A stretch of 38,169 nucleotides of DNA, from contig JAFTBM010000008.1 in NCBI GenBank assembly GCA_017455205.1, positions 1-38,169 on the forward strand, in the 5' to 3' direction. Below are positions 1 through 7,286 of this stretch, piece after piece (within the stretch, counting starts at the first letter, position 1; every line of letters begins with the position of its first letter). The notes under the pieces are model-generated. The model saw nothing but the letters and a program-made list of their open reading frames with translations, did no database searches and was not told the origin of the DNA. This DNA comes from Bacteroidales bacterium (GTDB taxonomy: Bacteria; Bacteroidota; Bacteroidia; Bacteroidales; P3). The position numbers and the translations under genes are program-made.

Positions 1-77
1 ATCATCGCTGCCGCTGCCATGCCCACCCTTCGGGCACCAGCGACCAATCTCTCTTTCTTTTTGCTCTTTCTGTTCAT
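1..77 (-). CDS. Start of an unidentified gene, cut by the left window edge
   Basis: An open frame begins with ATG at 77 and runs off the window after 25 codons. The visible residues are a basic start (MNRKSKKKER) followed by an alanine-rich stretch that could begin a membrane segment. It is the first gene after a leftward leader with a promoter-like motif and a terminator hairpin, which is the main reason to think it is real. Too little is visible to assign a family, and it could be chance. Confidence 0.35.
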   Translation of the reverse strand, partial: MNRKSKKKERLVAGARRVGMAAAAM

Positions 78-119
78 CTCTTATCTATGATTTACATGTT
101 ACCACAACCGAAAAAGGGC

Positions 120-164
120 GAAGCCTCGGCTGCATACACCACAAAGGTATGCAACCGAGGCTTC
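120..164 (-). terminator. Strong stem-loop with T-run on the minus strand
   Basis: Arms 120-137 and 147-164 pair over 17 of 18 positions (GAAGCCTCGG and TGCATAC with their complements, one C/A mismatch) around a 9-nt loop. On the minus strand the stem is followed by GCCCTTTTT, a classic intrinsic terminator layout. On the plus strand no T-run follows. It lies between a promoter-like motif at 315-322 and the gene start at 77, so it may end a short RNA or act as an attenuator. Confidence 0.75.
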
Positions 165-177
165 ACATCACCACCGC

Positions 178-221
178 AGAGGTGCGACACCCCCCACAGA
201 GACGCAGCACGCCGCACCTCT
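178..221 (-). other. Second stem-loop in the same leader
   Basis: AGAGGTGCG (178-186) is perfectly complementary to CGCACCTCT (213-221), leaving a 26-nt loop. It lies just upstream, in the leftward sense, of the terminator at 120-164. Two stacked hairpins before a gene start are what an attenuated leader or a structured small RNA would show. I recognise no known riboswitch class in it. Confidence 0.45.
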
Positions 222-246
222 ACAGCCCATACAACCCCTCGCAAAT

Positions 247-256
247 GGGGGGGGGG
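247..256. repeat. Homopolymer of ten G
   Basis: Ten consecutive G residues (C10 on the minus strand) sit inside the presumed leftward leader. Such tracts are prone to slipped-strand length change, but no reading frame is clearly controlled by this one. Confidence 0.8.
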
Positions 257-314
257 ATGATAATCAATATGTTACAAGAAGCATTCAACTTGCATTCTCT
301 CCACTTTCGCACTG

Positions 315-322
315 CAAAGATA
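315..322 (-). promoter_or_regulatory. Bacteroidetes -7 promoter motif, leftward
   Basis: On the minus strand this reads TATCTTTG, matching TAnnTTTG. No good TTTG -33 box lies at the expected distance. Transcription from here would run through a tiny frame (272-295, MQVECFL), the G10/C10 tract and both hairpins toward the gene start at 77. Confidence 0.4.
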
Positions 323-349
323 CAACATTTTTCCCAATCCTGGGAAAAA

Positions 350-525
350 GTGAAGGGTGAAAAGTGAAAAGTGAATAGAGAGGGGAATGGGGGAAAGTGA
401 ATGGTGAAAAGTGATAAGAAAGGGGAAGGGTTAAGGGTGAATAGTGAACCGGGAATTGGAAATTGGAGACACACCCATCTCATGTCACTATTCACTAGTC
501 ACTATTCACCATTCACTGCTCACTT
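350..525. repeat. Inverted arrays of 7-bp repeats
   Basis: GTGAA recurs at 350, 357, 364 and 371 with exact 7-bp spacing. From 484 to 525 six consecutive heptads of the complementary type run GTCACTA, TTCACTA, GTCACTA, TTCACCA, TTCACTG, CTCACTT. The region between also contains scattered GTGAAxx units. The two arms could fold into a large imperfect hairpin. Heptad repeats of this kind are known in intergenic DNA of several bacterial phyla, but their function is unclear. No gene is credible in 323-698. Confidence 0.8.
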
Positions 526-564
526 TCCCCTGCTCACACTCAATTTTCCACTGCCACTTGGTCC

Positions 565-674
565 GTGTCAGGTTCGTGTCAGGTTCGTATCAGGTTCGTG
601 TCACCTCCGAGTGGACTCGGACTTACCATGGATCAAACACGGACTATGCACGGACGAAACACGGGTATGGTTCT
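565..674. repeat. 11-bp-period tandem array
   Basis: GTGTCAGGTTC is repeated at 565 and 576, with a one-base variant at 587 and a diverged copy at 598. The 11-bp rhythm continues in degenerate form, with CACGG at 638, 649 and 660 and the related CATGG at 627 and CTCGG at 616. The array lies just downstream of the tatD stop, outside any credible gene. Confidence 0.75.
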
Positions 675-698
675 TTGTGGGAGGAGGAGGTTAACTGC

Positions 699-1493
699 CT
701 AAAGGCGGAACAGGATGCGGGCGTTCGCGGTGGTCTGTGCGGCTACCTCGGCTGCGGTTGTCCCTTTGATTTCGGCTATTTTTTGTGCAATGATGGGCAG
801 ATAGCTGCTTTCGTTGCGCTTGCCCCGGTAGGGGGTTGGTGCAAGGTAGGGTGCGTCGGTCTCGAGCAGAAGGTGGTCAAGCGGGATGTCGCGAACCACA
901 TCGGCAAGTCCAGCATTCTTGAAGGTTACCACGCCTCCTATGCCCAGCATAAAGCCCATTTCCACGGCTTTTCGGGCTTCCTGCACGCTGCCTCCGAAGC
1001 AGTGCATCACGCCTTGCATTCCAGCAGGTTTCCCCATATCGCGTAGCAGGTGGAACACTTCGTTGTGGGCTTTTCTGATGTGCAGGGCTACGGGTAGGTG
1101 GAATTCTATTGCCCATTCCAGCTGTTGCCGCAGGGCATCGGTTTGCTCCTTTTCGTAGGTGCGGTCCCAGTAGAGATCCATGCCGATTTCGCCGATGGCT
1201 ACAATTGGGGGGAGTGAGTCTTGGCCTTCGCGGCAGTGTTGCAGGCGGGAGTAGACGTGCGAAAGCTCGGCCTGGTAGTCCTCTTTTACCGAGGTGGGGT
1301 GAAGTCCCGTCATGCGGCGGAAGTGTTGGGGATGGCTTTGTGCGAGGGCGTCCAGTCGTGGGGTGCTGCTGTGGTCAATATCGGGCAGCAGCATGGTGCC
1401 AACGCCAGCATCCAAGGCTCGCTGCACAGCCTCGCTGCGGTCGCTGTCGAATGCCTCATCGTAGAGGTGGCAGTGGGTGTCAATCAGGGTCAT
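699..1493 (-). CDS. tatD: TatD family metal-dependent hydrolase / deoxyribonuclease
   Basis: A 264-aa protein of normal family length. It shows the TatD metal-site motifs in order: DTHCH near the N-terminus (D5, H7, H9), GEIGMD in the middle, HIRKAH, HCFGGS, and the C-terminal ETDAPYLAP followed by RGKRNE. TatD proteins are cytoplasmic TIM-barrel hydrolases with 3'-5' DNase activity, linked to DNA repair. The ATG overlaps the stop of the DUF2520 gene by ATGA, so the two are probably translationally coupled. The reading ends in FRL and TAG, followed by a short GC hairpin. Identification is firm; the in vivo substrate is not known from sequence. Confidence 0.93.
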   Translation of the reverse strand: MTLIDTHCHLYDEAFDSDRSEAVQRALDAGVGTMLLPDIDHSSTPRLDALAQSHPQHFRRMTGLHPTSVKEDYQAELSHVYSRLQHCREGQDSLPPIVAIGEIGMDLYWDRTYEKEQTDALRQQLEWAIEFHLPVALHIRKAHNEVFHLLRDMGKPAGMQGVMHCFGGSVQEARKAVEMGFMLGIGGVVTFKNAGLADVVRDIPLDHLLLETDAPYLAPTPYRGKRNESSYLPIIAQKIAEIKGTTAAEVAAQTTANARILFRL

Positions 1494-2254
1494 TGTGCCT
1501 GTATGAGTTCGGTCAGCAGGTTGTAGAGTTGCAGAAGGTGTGGATTATCGGATAGGAGGCGGCGATGTGCGGTGAGGGTCTTCTCGTCGTGTCGAATGGC
1601 GGGACCAGTCTGTTGCGTCCACAGGTTGCCGTAGTCCCATTTATGCAGGGTCTGTTCGGCGAGTGGGCGTAGCATGGTGAAGTCGAGTCCGGCATCCGTC
1701 ATATAGTCTTGGGCTGTGGCGTTGATGGCGTTGACGAAGTTGCTCACCATCACGGCGGCCAAGTGCGCTTTGCGGCGTTGCTCTTGGTTCAGATGGTAGA
1801 TGCAGGGGCTGATGGTAGATGCCAGTGATTCAATTTCTTCTTCCACTTTTGGGGTGTTGCCCTCAATGCAAAGGGGTAGGCGGCTGTAGTCCATCGCTAT
1901 GTCGCGGATAAAAGTTTGCGGCGACCACAACACTCCGTGTCGGGGGCTGATACGATTAAGTACGCTGATAGGGGTGCTGCCCGAGGTGTGAAGCACGAGG
2001 CTTTTGGGGAGGCGAAGGTCGAGAGCCTGGTCGTAGAGTGCATCATCGTCCACGCAAAGCAAGCAGGCATCTACATCCTGCTCAAGGCGTTGCCAGTCGG
2101 TGATTGGCGACGCCTCGGTTTTCATTGCCAGTAGTTGTGCGTGGTCGTAGGTTCGCGACAGAATCTGCCTGATCGTGCAGCCACCTTGGTGCAGCGCGAT
2201 GGCCATGTGGGTGGCCACGTTGCCTGCGCCGACTATGCTAATACTCGTCTTCAT
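1490..2254 (-). CDS. Rossmann-like / DUF2520 domain protein
   Basis: A 254-aa protein with an N-terminal dinucleotide-binding start (ISIVGAGNVATHMA, GxGxxA type) and an all-helical C-terminal half typical of DUF2520, distantly related to F420/NADP and pyrroline-5-carboxylate reductase folds. The physiological reaction of this family is unknown. I choose ATG at 2254; an in-frame TTG one codon upstream is possible but less likely. It overlaps the end of the upstream DUF2795 gene by 17 nt and tatD downstream by 4 nt, giving a three-gene unit read from the promoter near 2482-2513. Confidence 0.85.
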   Translation of the reverse strand: MKTSISIVGAGNVATHMAIALHQGGCTIRQILSRTYDHAQLLAMKTEASPITDWQRLEQDVDACLLCVDDDALYDQALDLRLPKSLVLHTSGSTPISVLNRISPRHGVLWSPQTFIRDIAMDYSRLPLCIEGNTPKVEEEIESLASTISPCIYHLNQEQRRKAHLAAVMVSNFVNAINATAQDYMTDAGLDFTMLRPLAEQTLHKWDYGNLWTQQTGPAIRHDEKTLTAHRRLLSDNPHLLQLYNLLTELIQAQ

Positions 2255-2459
2255 CAAAGAGAAAGTCCTCCTTGGTGGGGTAGTCGGGCCAAATGTCCTC
2301 GATGCATTCGTATTGGTCGCCTTCGTCTTCTATCTCCTGCAGGTTTTCCACTACTTCCATCGGGACTCCCGTACGCTGCGCATAGTCAATCAGTTCTTCT
2401 TTTGTCGCTGGCCAGGGAGCGTCTTCCAACTTCGATGCTAATTCAAGTGTCCAATACAT
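2238..2459 (-). CDS. DUF2795-type small acidic protein
   Basis: A 73-aa protein, strongly acidic at the C-terminus (ending FLFDEDEY). The central WPATKEELIDYAQRTG stretch is typical of the short DUF2795 family conserved in Bacteroidetes, usually encoded near housekeeping genes. Function is unknown. A good promoter lies just upstream (TTTG, 20 nt, TACATTTG), so this is the first gene of the DUF2795-DUF2520-tatD unit. Confidence 0.85.
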   Translation of the reverse strand: MYWTLELASKLEDAPWPATKEELIDYAQRTGVPMEVVENLQEIEDEGDQYECIEDIWPDYPTKEDFLFDEDEY

Positions 2460-2481
2460 AGGTGTTGCTCAAAAAATTTTG

Positions 2482-2513
2482 CAAATGTACATCTTTATTT
2501 ATGTACGGCCAAA
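2482..2513 (-). promoter_or_regulatory. Bacteroidetes-type promoter for the DUF2795 operon
   Basis: Minus strand: TTTG (2510-2513), 20-nt spacer, TACATTTG (2482-2489). This fits the TTTG / TAnnTTTG consensus and leaves a leader of roughly 15-20 nt before the ATG at 2459. Confidence 0.7.
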
Positions 2514-2525
2514 CATTTTTTTTAT

Positions 2526-3071
2526 TTAGCTGATATACACATCTTCTTTTGCTCCAGCGGCCACTACCAAGTATCGTGCCAGCACGAAAAGATAGTCGGA
2601 TAGTCGGTTCAGGTAGCGCATTACCTCTTCGCTCACGATTTCGCTCGTGGCGAGTGTTACTACTCTTCGCTCTGCCCGCCGGCATACGGTGCGGCACACG
2701 TGGCATTGTGCTCCTGGCATTGTGCCGCCAGCTATAACGAATTGTCGGAGTTGTGGCAGGCTGGCATTGAAGGTGTCAATCTGATGCTCCAGCCCTTCCA
2801 CTGCGTCGGCTGGCAGTGGGGGAAGTTTCTTCCGCAGTGCTTCGTCCTCGGTGGCAAGGAGCGTCTGGATGATAAACAGGCAGTTCTGTATTCCCTTCAG
2901 CACACGATATTGTGGCTCTTCCTGTGGGCGTATCATCTCGGCCAGCAACCCCAGGTGGGAGTTGAGCTCATCCACTGTGCCGTAGGCTTCCACCCGTGTG
3001 CTGTCTTTCCTCACTCTGGCACCACCCACCAGCGAGGTCTGCCCTTGGTCGCCTGTGCGTGTGTATATCAT
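2526..3071 (-). CDS. PduO-type ATP:cob(I)alamin adenosyltransferase
   Basis: A 181-aa protein with the diagnostic N-terminal TRTGDQGQTSLVGGARV loop that binds ATP, then EAYGTVDELNS, and the C-terminal MRYLNRLSDYLFVLAR helix with the conserved Arg/Asn/Asp residues. It transfers the adenosyl group of ATP to cob(I)alamin to make coenzyme B12, likely for methylmalonyl-CoA mutase or similar enzymes. Its ATG overlaps the stop of the NifU-domain gene (ATGA type), and it is last in the Mrp-NifU-adenosyltransferase set, so cofactor maturation genes are grouped here. Confidence 0.93.
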   Translation of the reverse strand: MIYTRTGDQGQTSLVGGARVRKDSTRVEAYGTVDELNSHLGLLAEMIRPQEEPQYRVLKGIQNCLFIIQTLLATEDEALRKKLPPLPADAVEGLEHQIDTFNASLPQLRQFVIAGGTMPGAQCHVCRTVCRRAERRVVTLATSEIVSEEVMRYLNRLSDYLFVLARYLVVAAGAKEDVYIS

Positions 3072-3313
3072 ATCTTTTCCACACTTTTTACCTCGGGGAT
3101 GGCTTTCTTGAGTGCCTGCTCAATGCCTTGCTTGAGGGTGGCCATAGCGTGGGGGCAAGTGCCGCAGTGGCCTTGAAGCCTTACCATCACCACGCCCTCG
3201 GCGGTCATATCTACATATTCCACATCGCCTCCATCCTGCTGCAGGTAGGGGCGTATCTGCTGCAATGCGTTCTTTACCTTCACCTCTACGGTGGCTTTCT
3301 CTTGGTCGGTCAT
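3068..3313 (-). CDS. NifU C-terminal-domain Fe-S scaffold protein
   Basis: An 81-aa protein made only of the NifU C-terminal (Nfu) domain. The motif GHCGTCPHA holds the CxxC pair that binds a transient Fe-S cluster, and QQDGGDVEYVD is the typical preceding strand. It probably carries clusters to apoproteins in the cytoplasm. It sits between mrp (13 nt upstream) and the cobalamin adenosyltransferase (overlapping), and the pairing of Nfu with Mrp supports an Fe-S delivery role. Confidence 0.92.
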   Translation of the reverse strand: MTDQEKATVEVKVKNALQQIRPYLQQDGGDVEYVDMTAEGVVMVRLQGHCGTCPHAMATLKQGIEQALKKAIPEVKSVEKI

Positions 3314-3326
3314 ATTCTTCGGGGTG

Positions 3327-4403
3327 CTATTTGATGTTCAGTTTGCAGAGCTCTTTTATTGTGTTCTGTGCCAATGCGTCGAAAGCATCGCGCACGGGGT
3401 CGTGGACGGCTTGGGGCGAGAAGAGGGCGGCTGGCTTGCCGTTGTCGCCACTTTCGGCGATGCTTTGCACCAGCGGAATTTCCCCAAGCAGGGGGATGTT
3501 CATCTGCTCGGCCATGCGGCGGCAACCACCCCGACCGAAGATGTAGTACTTGTTGTCGGGCAACTCGGCGGGGGTGAAGTAGGCCATGTTTTCCACAAAC
3601 CCCAGCACTGGTATGTTGATGGCCTCATTGCGGAAGAGTTCCACGCCTCGTACCACATCGGCCAGTGCTACCTGCTGCGGGGTGCTGACGATGATGGCTC
3701 CGCTGACTGGCAGTGTTTGCGCCAGCGTCAGCTGTATGTCGCCTGTTCCAGGGGGCATATCCACCACCATGTAGTCTATCTCGCCCCACAGGGTGTCGGT
3801 CAGCAACTGCTTCAAGGTGCTACTGGCCATCGGCCCACGCCAAGCCATCGCCTTTTCAGGGCTGACGAAGAAGCCTACGCTCATCATCTTCAGTCCGTAT
3901 TTCTCCACGGGTAGCATGTAGGTCTTCTCGCCTTCCTGGTGGCCGTAGACTTCCTCGTCCTGCACGCCGAGCATGATGGGTATCGACGGGCCATAGATGT
4001 CGGCATCCACTATGGCCACCTTCGCACCCGTGCGAGCCAGTGCTATGGCGAGGTTCACTGCCACTGTGCTTTTCCCTACGCCCCCTTTGCCCGAGGCTAC
4101 AGCGATGATATGCTTCACGCCTTTCAGTGCCTCCTGGTCATCGGGTTGCTGGGGTTGAGGCCGTGAGGTGAGGTGTACCTCCACCTCGGCTTCGCGGTCC
4201 ACATATTCATGGATTGCCGCCACGCAGTCGTCGCTCATCTTCTTTTTCATCGGGCAGGCCGGGGTGGTGAGCACCAGGTCGAAGCTTACCTTTTTTCCCT
4301 CTACCTGGATGTTCTCAATCATGCCCAGTTCCATCAGGCTGCGACCCAGGTCGGGATCGTCCACATGCCCGAGGGCCATTTCAATCTGTGTAGTCGTTAT
4401 CAT
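3327..4403 (-). CDS. mrp: Mrp/ApbC family P-loop ATPase, Fe-S carrier
   Basis: 358 aa with an N-terminal MIP18/DUF59 domain (about residues 5-80, including TTPACPMKK) followed by the ATPase. The deviant Walker A motif GKGGVGKST lies at about 105-113, with VDADIYGPS and DMPPGTGD further on. The C-terminal CxxC seen in many Mrp proteins is absent; the matching region reads AYFTPAELPDNKYYIFG, as in other Bacteroidetes forms. The family binds and transfers Fe-S clusters. The ATG overlaps the stop of the TlpA-like gene by 4 nt. Confidence 0.93.
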   Translation of the reverse strand: MITTTQIEMALGHVDDPDLGRSLMELGMIENIQVEGKKVSFDLVLTTPACPMKKKMSDDCVAAIHEYVDREAEVEVHLTSRPQPQQPDDQEALKGVKHIIAVASGKGGVGKSTVAVNLAIALARTGAKVAIVDADIYGPSIPIMLGVQDEEVYGHQEGEKTYMLPVEKYGLKMMSVGFFVSPEKAMAWRGPMASSTLKQLLTDTLWGEIDYMVVDMPPGTGDIQLTLAQTLPVSGAIIVSTPQQVALADVVRGVELFRNEAINIPVLGFVENMAYFTPAELPDNKYYIFGRGGCRRMAEQMNIPLLGEIPLVQSIAESGDNGKPAALFSPQAVHDPVRDAFDALAQNTIKELCKLNIK

Positions 4404-5437
4404 TCTCCGAGTATTTCTTTAAGTTTCTCCTCTAATGCGTTTCCCTGCAAATTCCGTGCCACGATAGTGCCTTCGGCATCCACCAGCACGGTGGAGGGGA
4501 TGGAGCTGATGCCGTAGAGTTTGCCACCAGCCGAGCTCCAGCCACGCAGGTCGCTCACGTGGTTGGGCCATTCCAGCCCGTCGGCTTCGATGGCTCGCAG
4601 CCAGGCTTCGCGGTTATTGTCAAGCGATACGCTGTAGACTTCGAAGCCTCGCTCTTTGTATTGTTGGTAGAGTCTAACCACGTGGGGGTTGGCCATGCGG
4701 CAGGGGCGGCACCATGAGGCCCAGAAGTCGACCAGCACCACTTTGCCCCGCAGGTCGCTCAATCGCCGCTCTTTCCCATCGCGGTCGGGCAGGGCGATGT
4801 CGGGGGCCTCCATACCAGCCACCACCGCACCCCGCAGCTTGCCGTCGAGGTGGCGCACAAAGTCGTTGGAGGGGTAGCGTCCGATGAGGGCATCGCGCAC
4901 TTGCTTGTAGAGCGGGGCGTACTGCTCAAACACTGTCTCGAAGTAGGTAACCAAGAATGCACTCATCAGCACCTCCTTTTTCGCACGGATGAGCTGTTCC
5001 ATGTCGTCGGCCAGCGTGGCCTGCCGAGCGCTATTGGTCATGGCAGCTGCCATGAGCTGGGTGTAGTCGGCGTAGAGCTGCATGTTGTCCGACCCTTTGG
5101 CGTTGGCTACCGTGATGAAGTTCATCTCGGGCAGGAACTCCATTGCGAGGCTCACCTCCTCGCCAGGCAGTAGCATCACGTGGACCAGCGGACTCTGTGG
5201 CCGCATCAGTGCCAAGGCGAAGAAGTCGCTTTCGCTCACTTGGCGTTTGATTGCTATATGCCCTTGGGCATCGGCCGATAGCGTGTCGGTGGGCACCAGT
5301 TGTCCGCCGCGTGGCTCGCACAGCAGCACCCGCTCTTTGGCCAGTGCCCCTTTCAGCGTGGCTGTCAGCGTGCTGGTCTGAGCCGAGGCACCGATGCCGA
5401 GGGCTGTGAGTAGTGCGAGGGTCAGTATTCTCTTCAT
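4400..5437 (-). CDS. Exported TlpA-family thiol-disulfide protein
   Basis: 345 aa from the ATG at 5437, chosen because it starts a clean signal peptide (MKRILTLALLTALGIGASA) and overlaps the preceding stop by ATGA. The frame stays open upstream, but that stretch overlaps the S41 gene. The N-terminal half resembles the DUF4369 domain common in Bacteroidetes. The C-terminal half is a thioredoxin fold with active site WCRPC in FWASWCRPCRM and the cis-Pro region SSIPST. It likely reduces or isomerises thiols in the periplasm. Located between the S41 protease and mrp. Confidence 0.9.
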   Translation of the reverse strand: MKRILTLALLTALGIGASAQTSTLTATLKGALAKERVLLCEPRGGQLVPTDTLSADAQGHIAIKRQVSESDFFALALMRPQSPLVHVMLLPGEEVSLAMEFLPEMNFITVANAKGSDNMQLYADYTQLMAAAMTNSARQATLADDMEQLIRAKKEVLMSAFLVTYFETVFEQYAPLYKQVRDALIGRYPSNDFVRHLDGKLRGAVVAGMEAPDIALPDRDGKERRLSDLRGKVVLVDFWASWCRPCRMANPHVVRLYQQYKERGFEVYSVSLDNNREAWLRAIEADGLEWPNHVSDLRGWSSAGGKLYGISSIPSTVLVDAEGTIVARNLQGNALEEKLKEILGE

Positions 5438-7035
5438 GGTTGCTTGGTTTTCAGTTGTTGCAGGTCTTCGTCGGTCAGCAGGCATACGCGGCGGTAGGCT
5501 TCGCTTCCGTAGAGGGAGAAGGCGATGTGGGCTTTGAGCATGTTGCGGAATAGCTTGTCCTGCACGCGGAGGCTCTCTTTGTCGCAGGCTATGCCTGCCG
5601 CTTCGCCCTCGGCTACCAGCTTGGCCATCATTGCCTCGCCGGCATTGAACTGGCGGATAAAAGCATCCGCATCGCGGTATTGCTGCCGCCACTCTGCCCC
5701 ATGCCGCCGCACCTCACCGAAGGCCACCCGGCTGATGAGCGATTTGCCAGCGAGGGCATTGTAGTAGACAAACGAGGGGTCTTTGTGGTAGGCCAGCAGC
5801 CGGTCGGGCACGATGCCACCTCCGCCGTAGACCACCCGTCCGCTGCGGGTGAAGTAGGGGGTGGTGTCGGCGATGTGCACCTCCATCGTGTCGGCATAGG
5901 CTTCGCCCATCAGCTGCGCGAGGTATTCGCGGTAGTAGGCTTCAGTCCCTTTTTGGTACGACCGCTGTATGCACCGCCCCGAGGGCGTGTAGTAGCGTGC
6001 CACGGTGAGCAGCACCGTGCTGCCATCGTGCAGGTCGTATTCTGCTTGAACCAGCCCTTTGCCGAAAGTGCGCCGACCCACTATCGTGGCACGGTCGTTG
6101 TCCTGCAAGGCACCAGCCACCACCTCGCTTGCCGAGGCCGAGTTCTCGTCCACCATCACCGTGACGCGCCCTTCTGTAAACAATCCTCCGTAACCAGCTT
6201 TGCCATCCTGCCGGCGCGAGTGGGCACCCTGGGTGTAGACTATCAGGCTGCCACGGGGGAGCATCTCGCCGGCGATGCCTATTGCGCTGGCCAGCGAGCC
6301 TCCTGTGTTGCCCCTGAGGTCGAACACCAGGTGGCGCATTCCTTTTTGCTTCAGCCGAAGCAGAGCTTCGCGGAACTCATCGTGGCTGGTGGCGGCAAAG
6401 GTGGTGAGCTGGATGTAGCCTGTGGTGTCGTCGAGCATGGTGGCACAGTCCACAGTGTAGTGTTCCACCACGCCGCGGCGGATGTTGAATTGCAGCCGCT
6501 CGGTGGCTTTGCCCGCGATGCGCTCGATGTCTACTCTGACGTGTGTGCCGCGAGGTCCGCGCAGCCGCGCCACCACCGAGTCGTTGGGCATGGCTTTGCC
6601 GCTGATGGTGTCGCCGTCGGCAAACAGTATTTTGTCGCCTGGGAGCAGGCCGACCCCGTCGGAGGGGCCACCAGGCATCACCTGCCCTACGTAGCACGAG
6701 TCGCCCTCGTAGTGCAGCACGACGCCTATGCCCTCAAACGAGCCGCGCATCATCTCGGCGTGCCGCTCGGCCTCATGGGCAGAGAAGTAGGAGCTGTGGG
6801 GGTCAAGCTCGGAGAGCATCACCCCGATGAGCCGCTCGGCGAGGGTGTCCATAGCCATCTCGTCCACGTATTCCTTTTCAATCAGATGCCCCACCTCGCC
6901 AATCTTGTCGGTGAGCGAGGTCTCGGTGTGGCGAGCTATGTTGCTGGCGGTCATCACTCCGATGATCACGCCCAGCGTCATCGCTATCAGTATGAGGATG
7001 AAATTGCCTGTGTGTCGGTTGCTGTCTGTTCCCAT
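5434..7035 (-). CDS. S41 family C-terminal processing peptidase (Ctp-like)
   Basis: 533 aa. An N-terminal membrane anchor (about residues 11-30, FILILIAMTLGVIIGVMTAS) is followed by a PDZ domain (GIGVVLHYEG to LLPGDKILFADGD) and the S41 catalytic core. The core holds DENSASASE (residues 296-304) and RRTFGKG, with S301 and K326 as the likely Ser-Lys dyad judging by the 25-residue spacing known from Prc/CtpA. It should degrade or trim proteins at the periplasmic face. It is followed with overlap by the TlpA-like gene. Upstream lies a gap with an inverted 11-bp repeat array instead of a recognisable promoter. Confidence 0.93.
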   Translation of the reverse strand: MGTDSNRHTGNFILILIAMTLGVIIGVMTASNIARHTETSLTDKIGEVGHLIEKEYVDEMAMDTLAERLIGVMLSELDPHSSYFSAHEAERHAEMMRGSFEGIGVVLHYEGDSCYVGQVMPGGPSDGVGLLPGDKILFADGDTISGKAMPNDSVVARLRGPRGTHVRVDIERIAGKATERLQFNIRRGVVEHYTVDCATMLDDTTGYIQLTTFAATSHDEFREALLRLKQKGMRHLVFDLRGNTGGSLASAIGIAGEMLPRGSLIVYTQGAHSRRQDGKAGYGGLFTEGRVTVMVDENSASASEVVAGALQDNDRATIVGRRTFGKGLVQAEYDLHDGSTVLLTVARYYTPSGRCIQRSYQKGTEAYYREYLAQLMGEAYADTMEVHIADTTPYFTRSGRVVYGGGGIVPDRLLAYHKDPSFVYYNALAGKSLISRVAFGEVRRHGAEWRQQYRDADAFIRQFNAGEAMMAKLVAEGEAAGIACDKESLRVQDKLFRNMLKAHIAFSLYGSEAYRRVCLLTDEDLQQLKTKQP

Positions 7036-7150
7036 GCCACGTTTAACGTTTCTCGCTTGGAATTATTGCCTTGGGGGATTTGTGCTTTTGTGGTTTTTTT
7101 TATTTTTCGGGAGGTGTTGGAGGACGTTTCTGGGTAGGTTTTGGGTGGGC

Positions 7151-7232
7151 AGTTCTTCAATAGTTCTTCAATAGTTCTTCAATAGTTCTTCAATCGGCTA
7201 TTGAAGAACGATTGAAGAACGATTGAAGAACG
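7151..7232. repeat. Inverted array of 11-bp repeats
   Basis: Four exact copies of AGTTCTTCAAT (7151-7194), a 5-nt centre (CGGCT), then three exact copies of ATTGAAGAACG (7200-7232), the inverted form with one base changed. The arms can form a stem of about 33 bp with one mismatch per unit. It occupies the gap between the S41 gene start and the nadB stop, where it could terminate nadB transcription or extrude as a cruciform. Confidence 0.9.
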
Positions 7233-7286
7233 ATGGGCGAAGAGTCGAAGTGTCAGGTAGTTGCATTGTGCTTATTTTGGAGGTGG

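Noticed and set aside
565-674. CRISPR array
   Set aside because: The repeats are 11 bp with no unique spacers, and no cas genes are present. The same holds for the arrays at 7151 and 14105.
444-1046. Plus-strand frame through the repeat region and the tatD 3' end
   Set aside because: It is built from heptad and 11-bp repeats and antisense tatD; no start signal or motif.
5680-7137. Long open frame on the plus strand opposite the S41 protease gene
   Set aside because: It mirrors a well-supported gene, its protein has no recognisable motif, and GC-rich coding DNA often leaves the opposite strand open.
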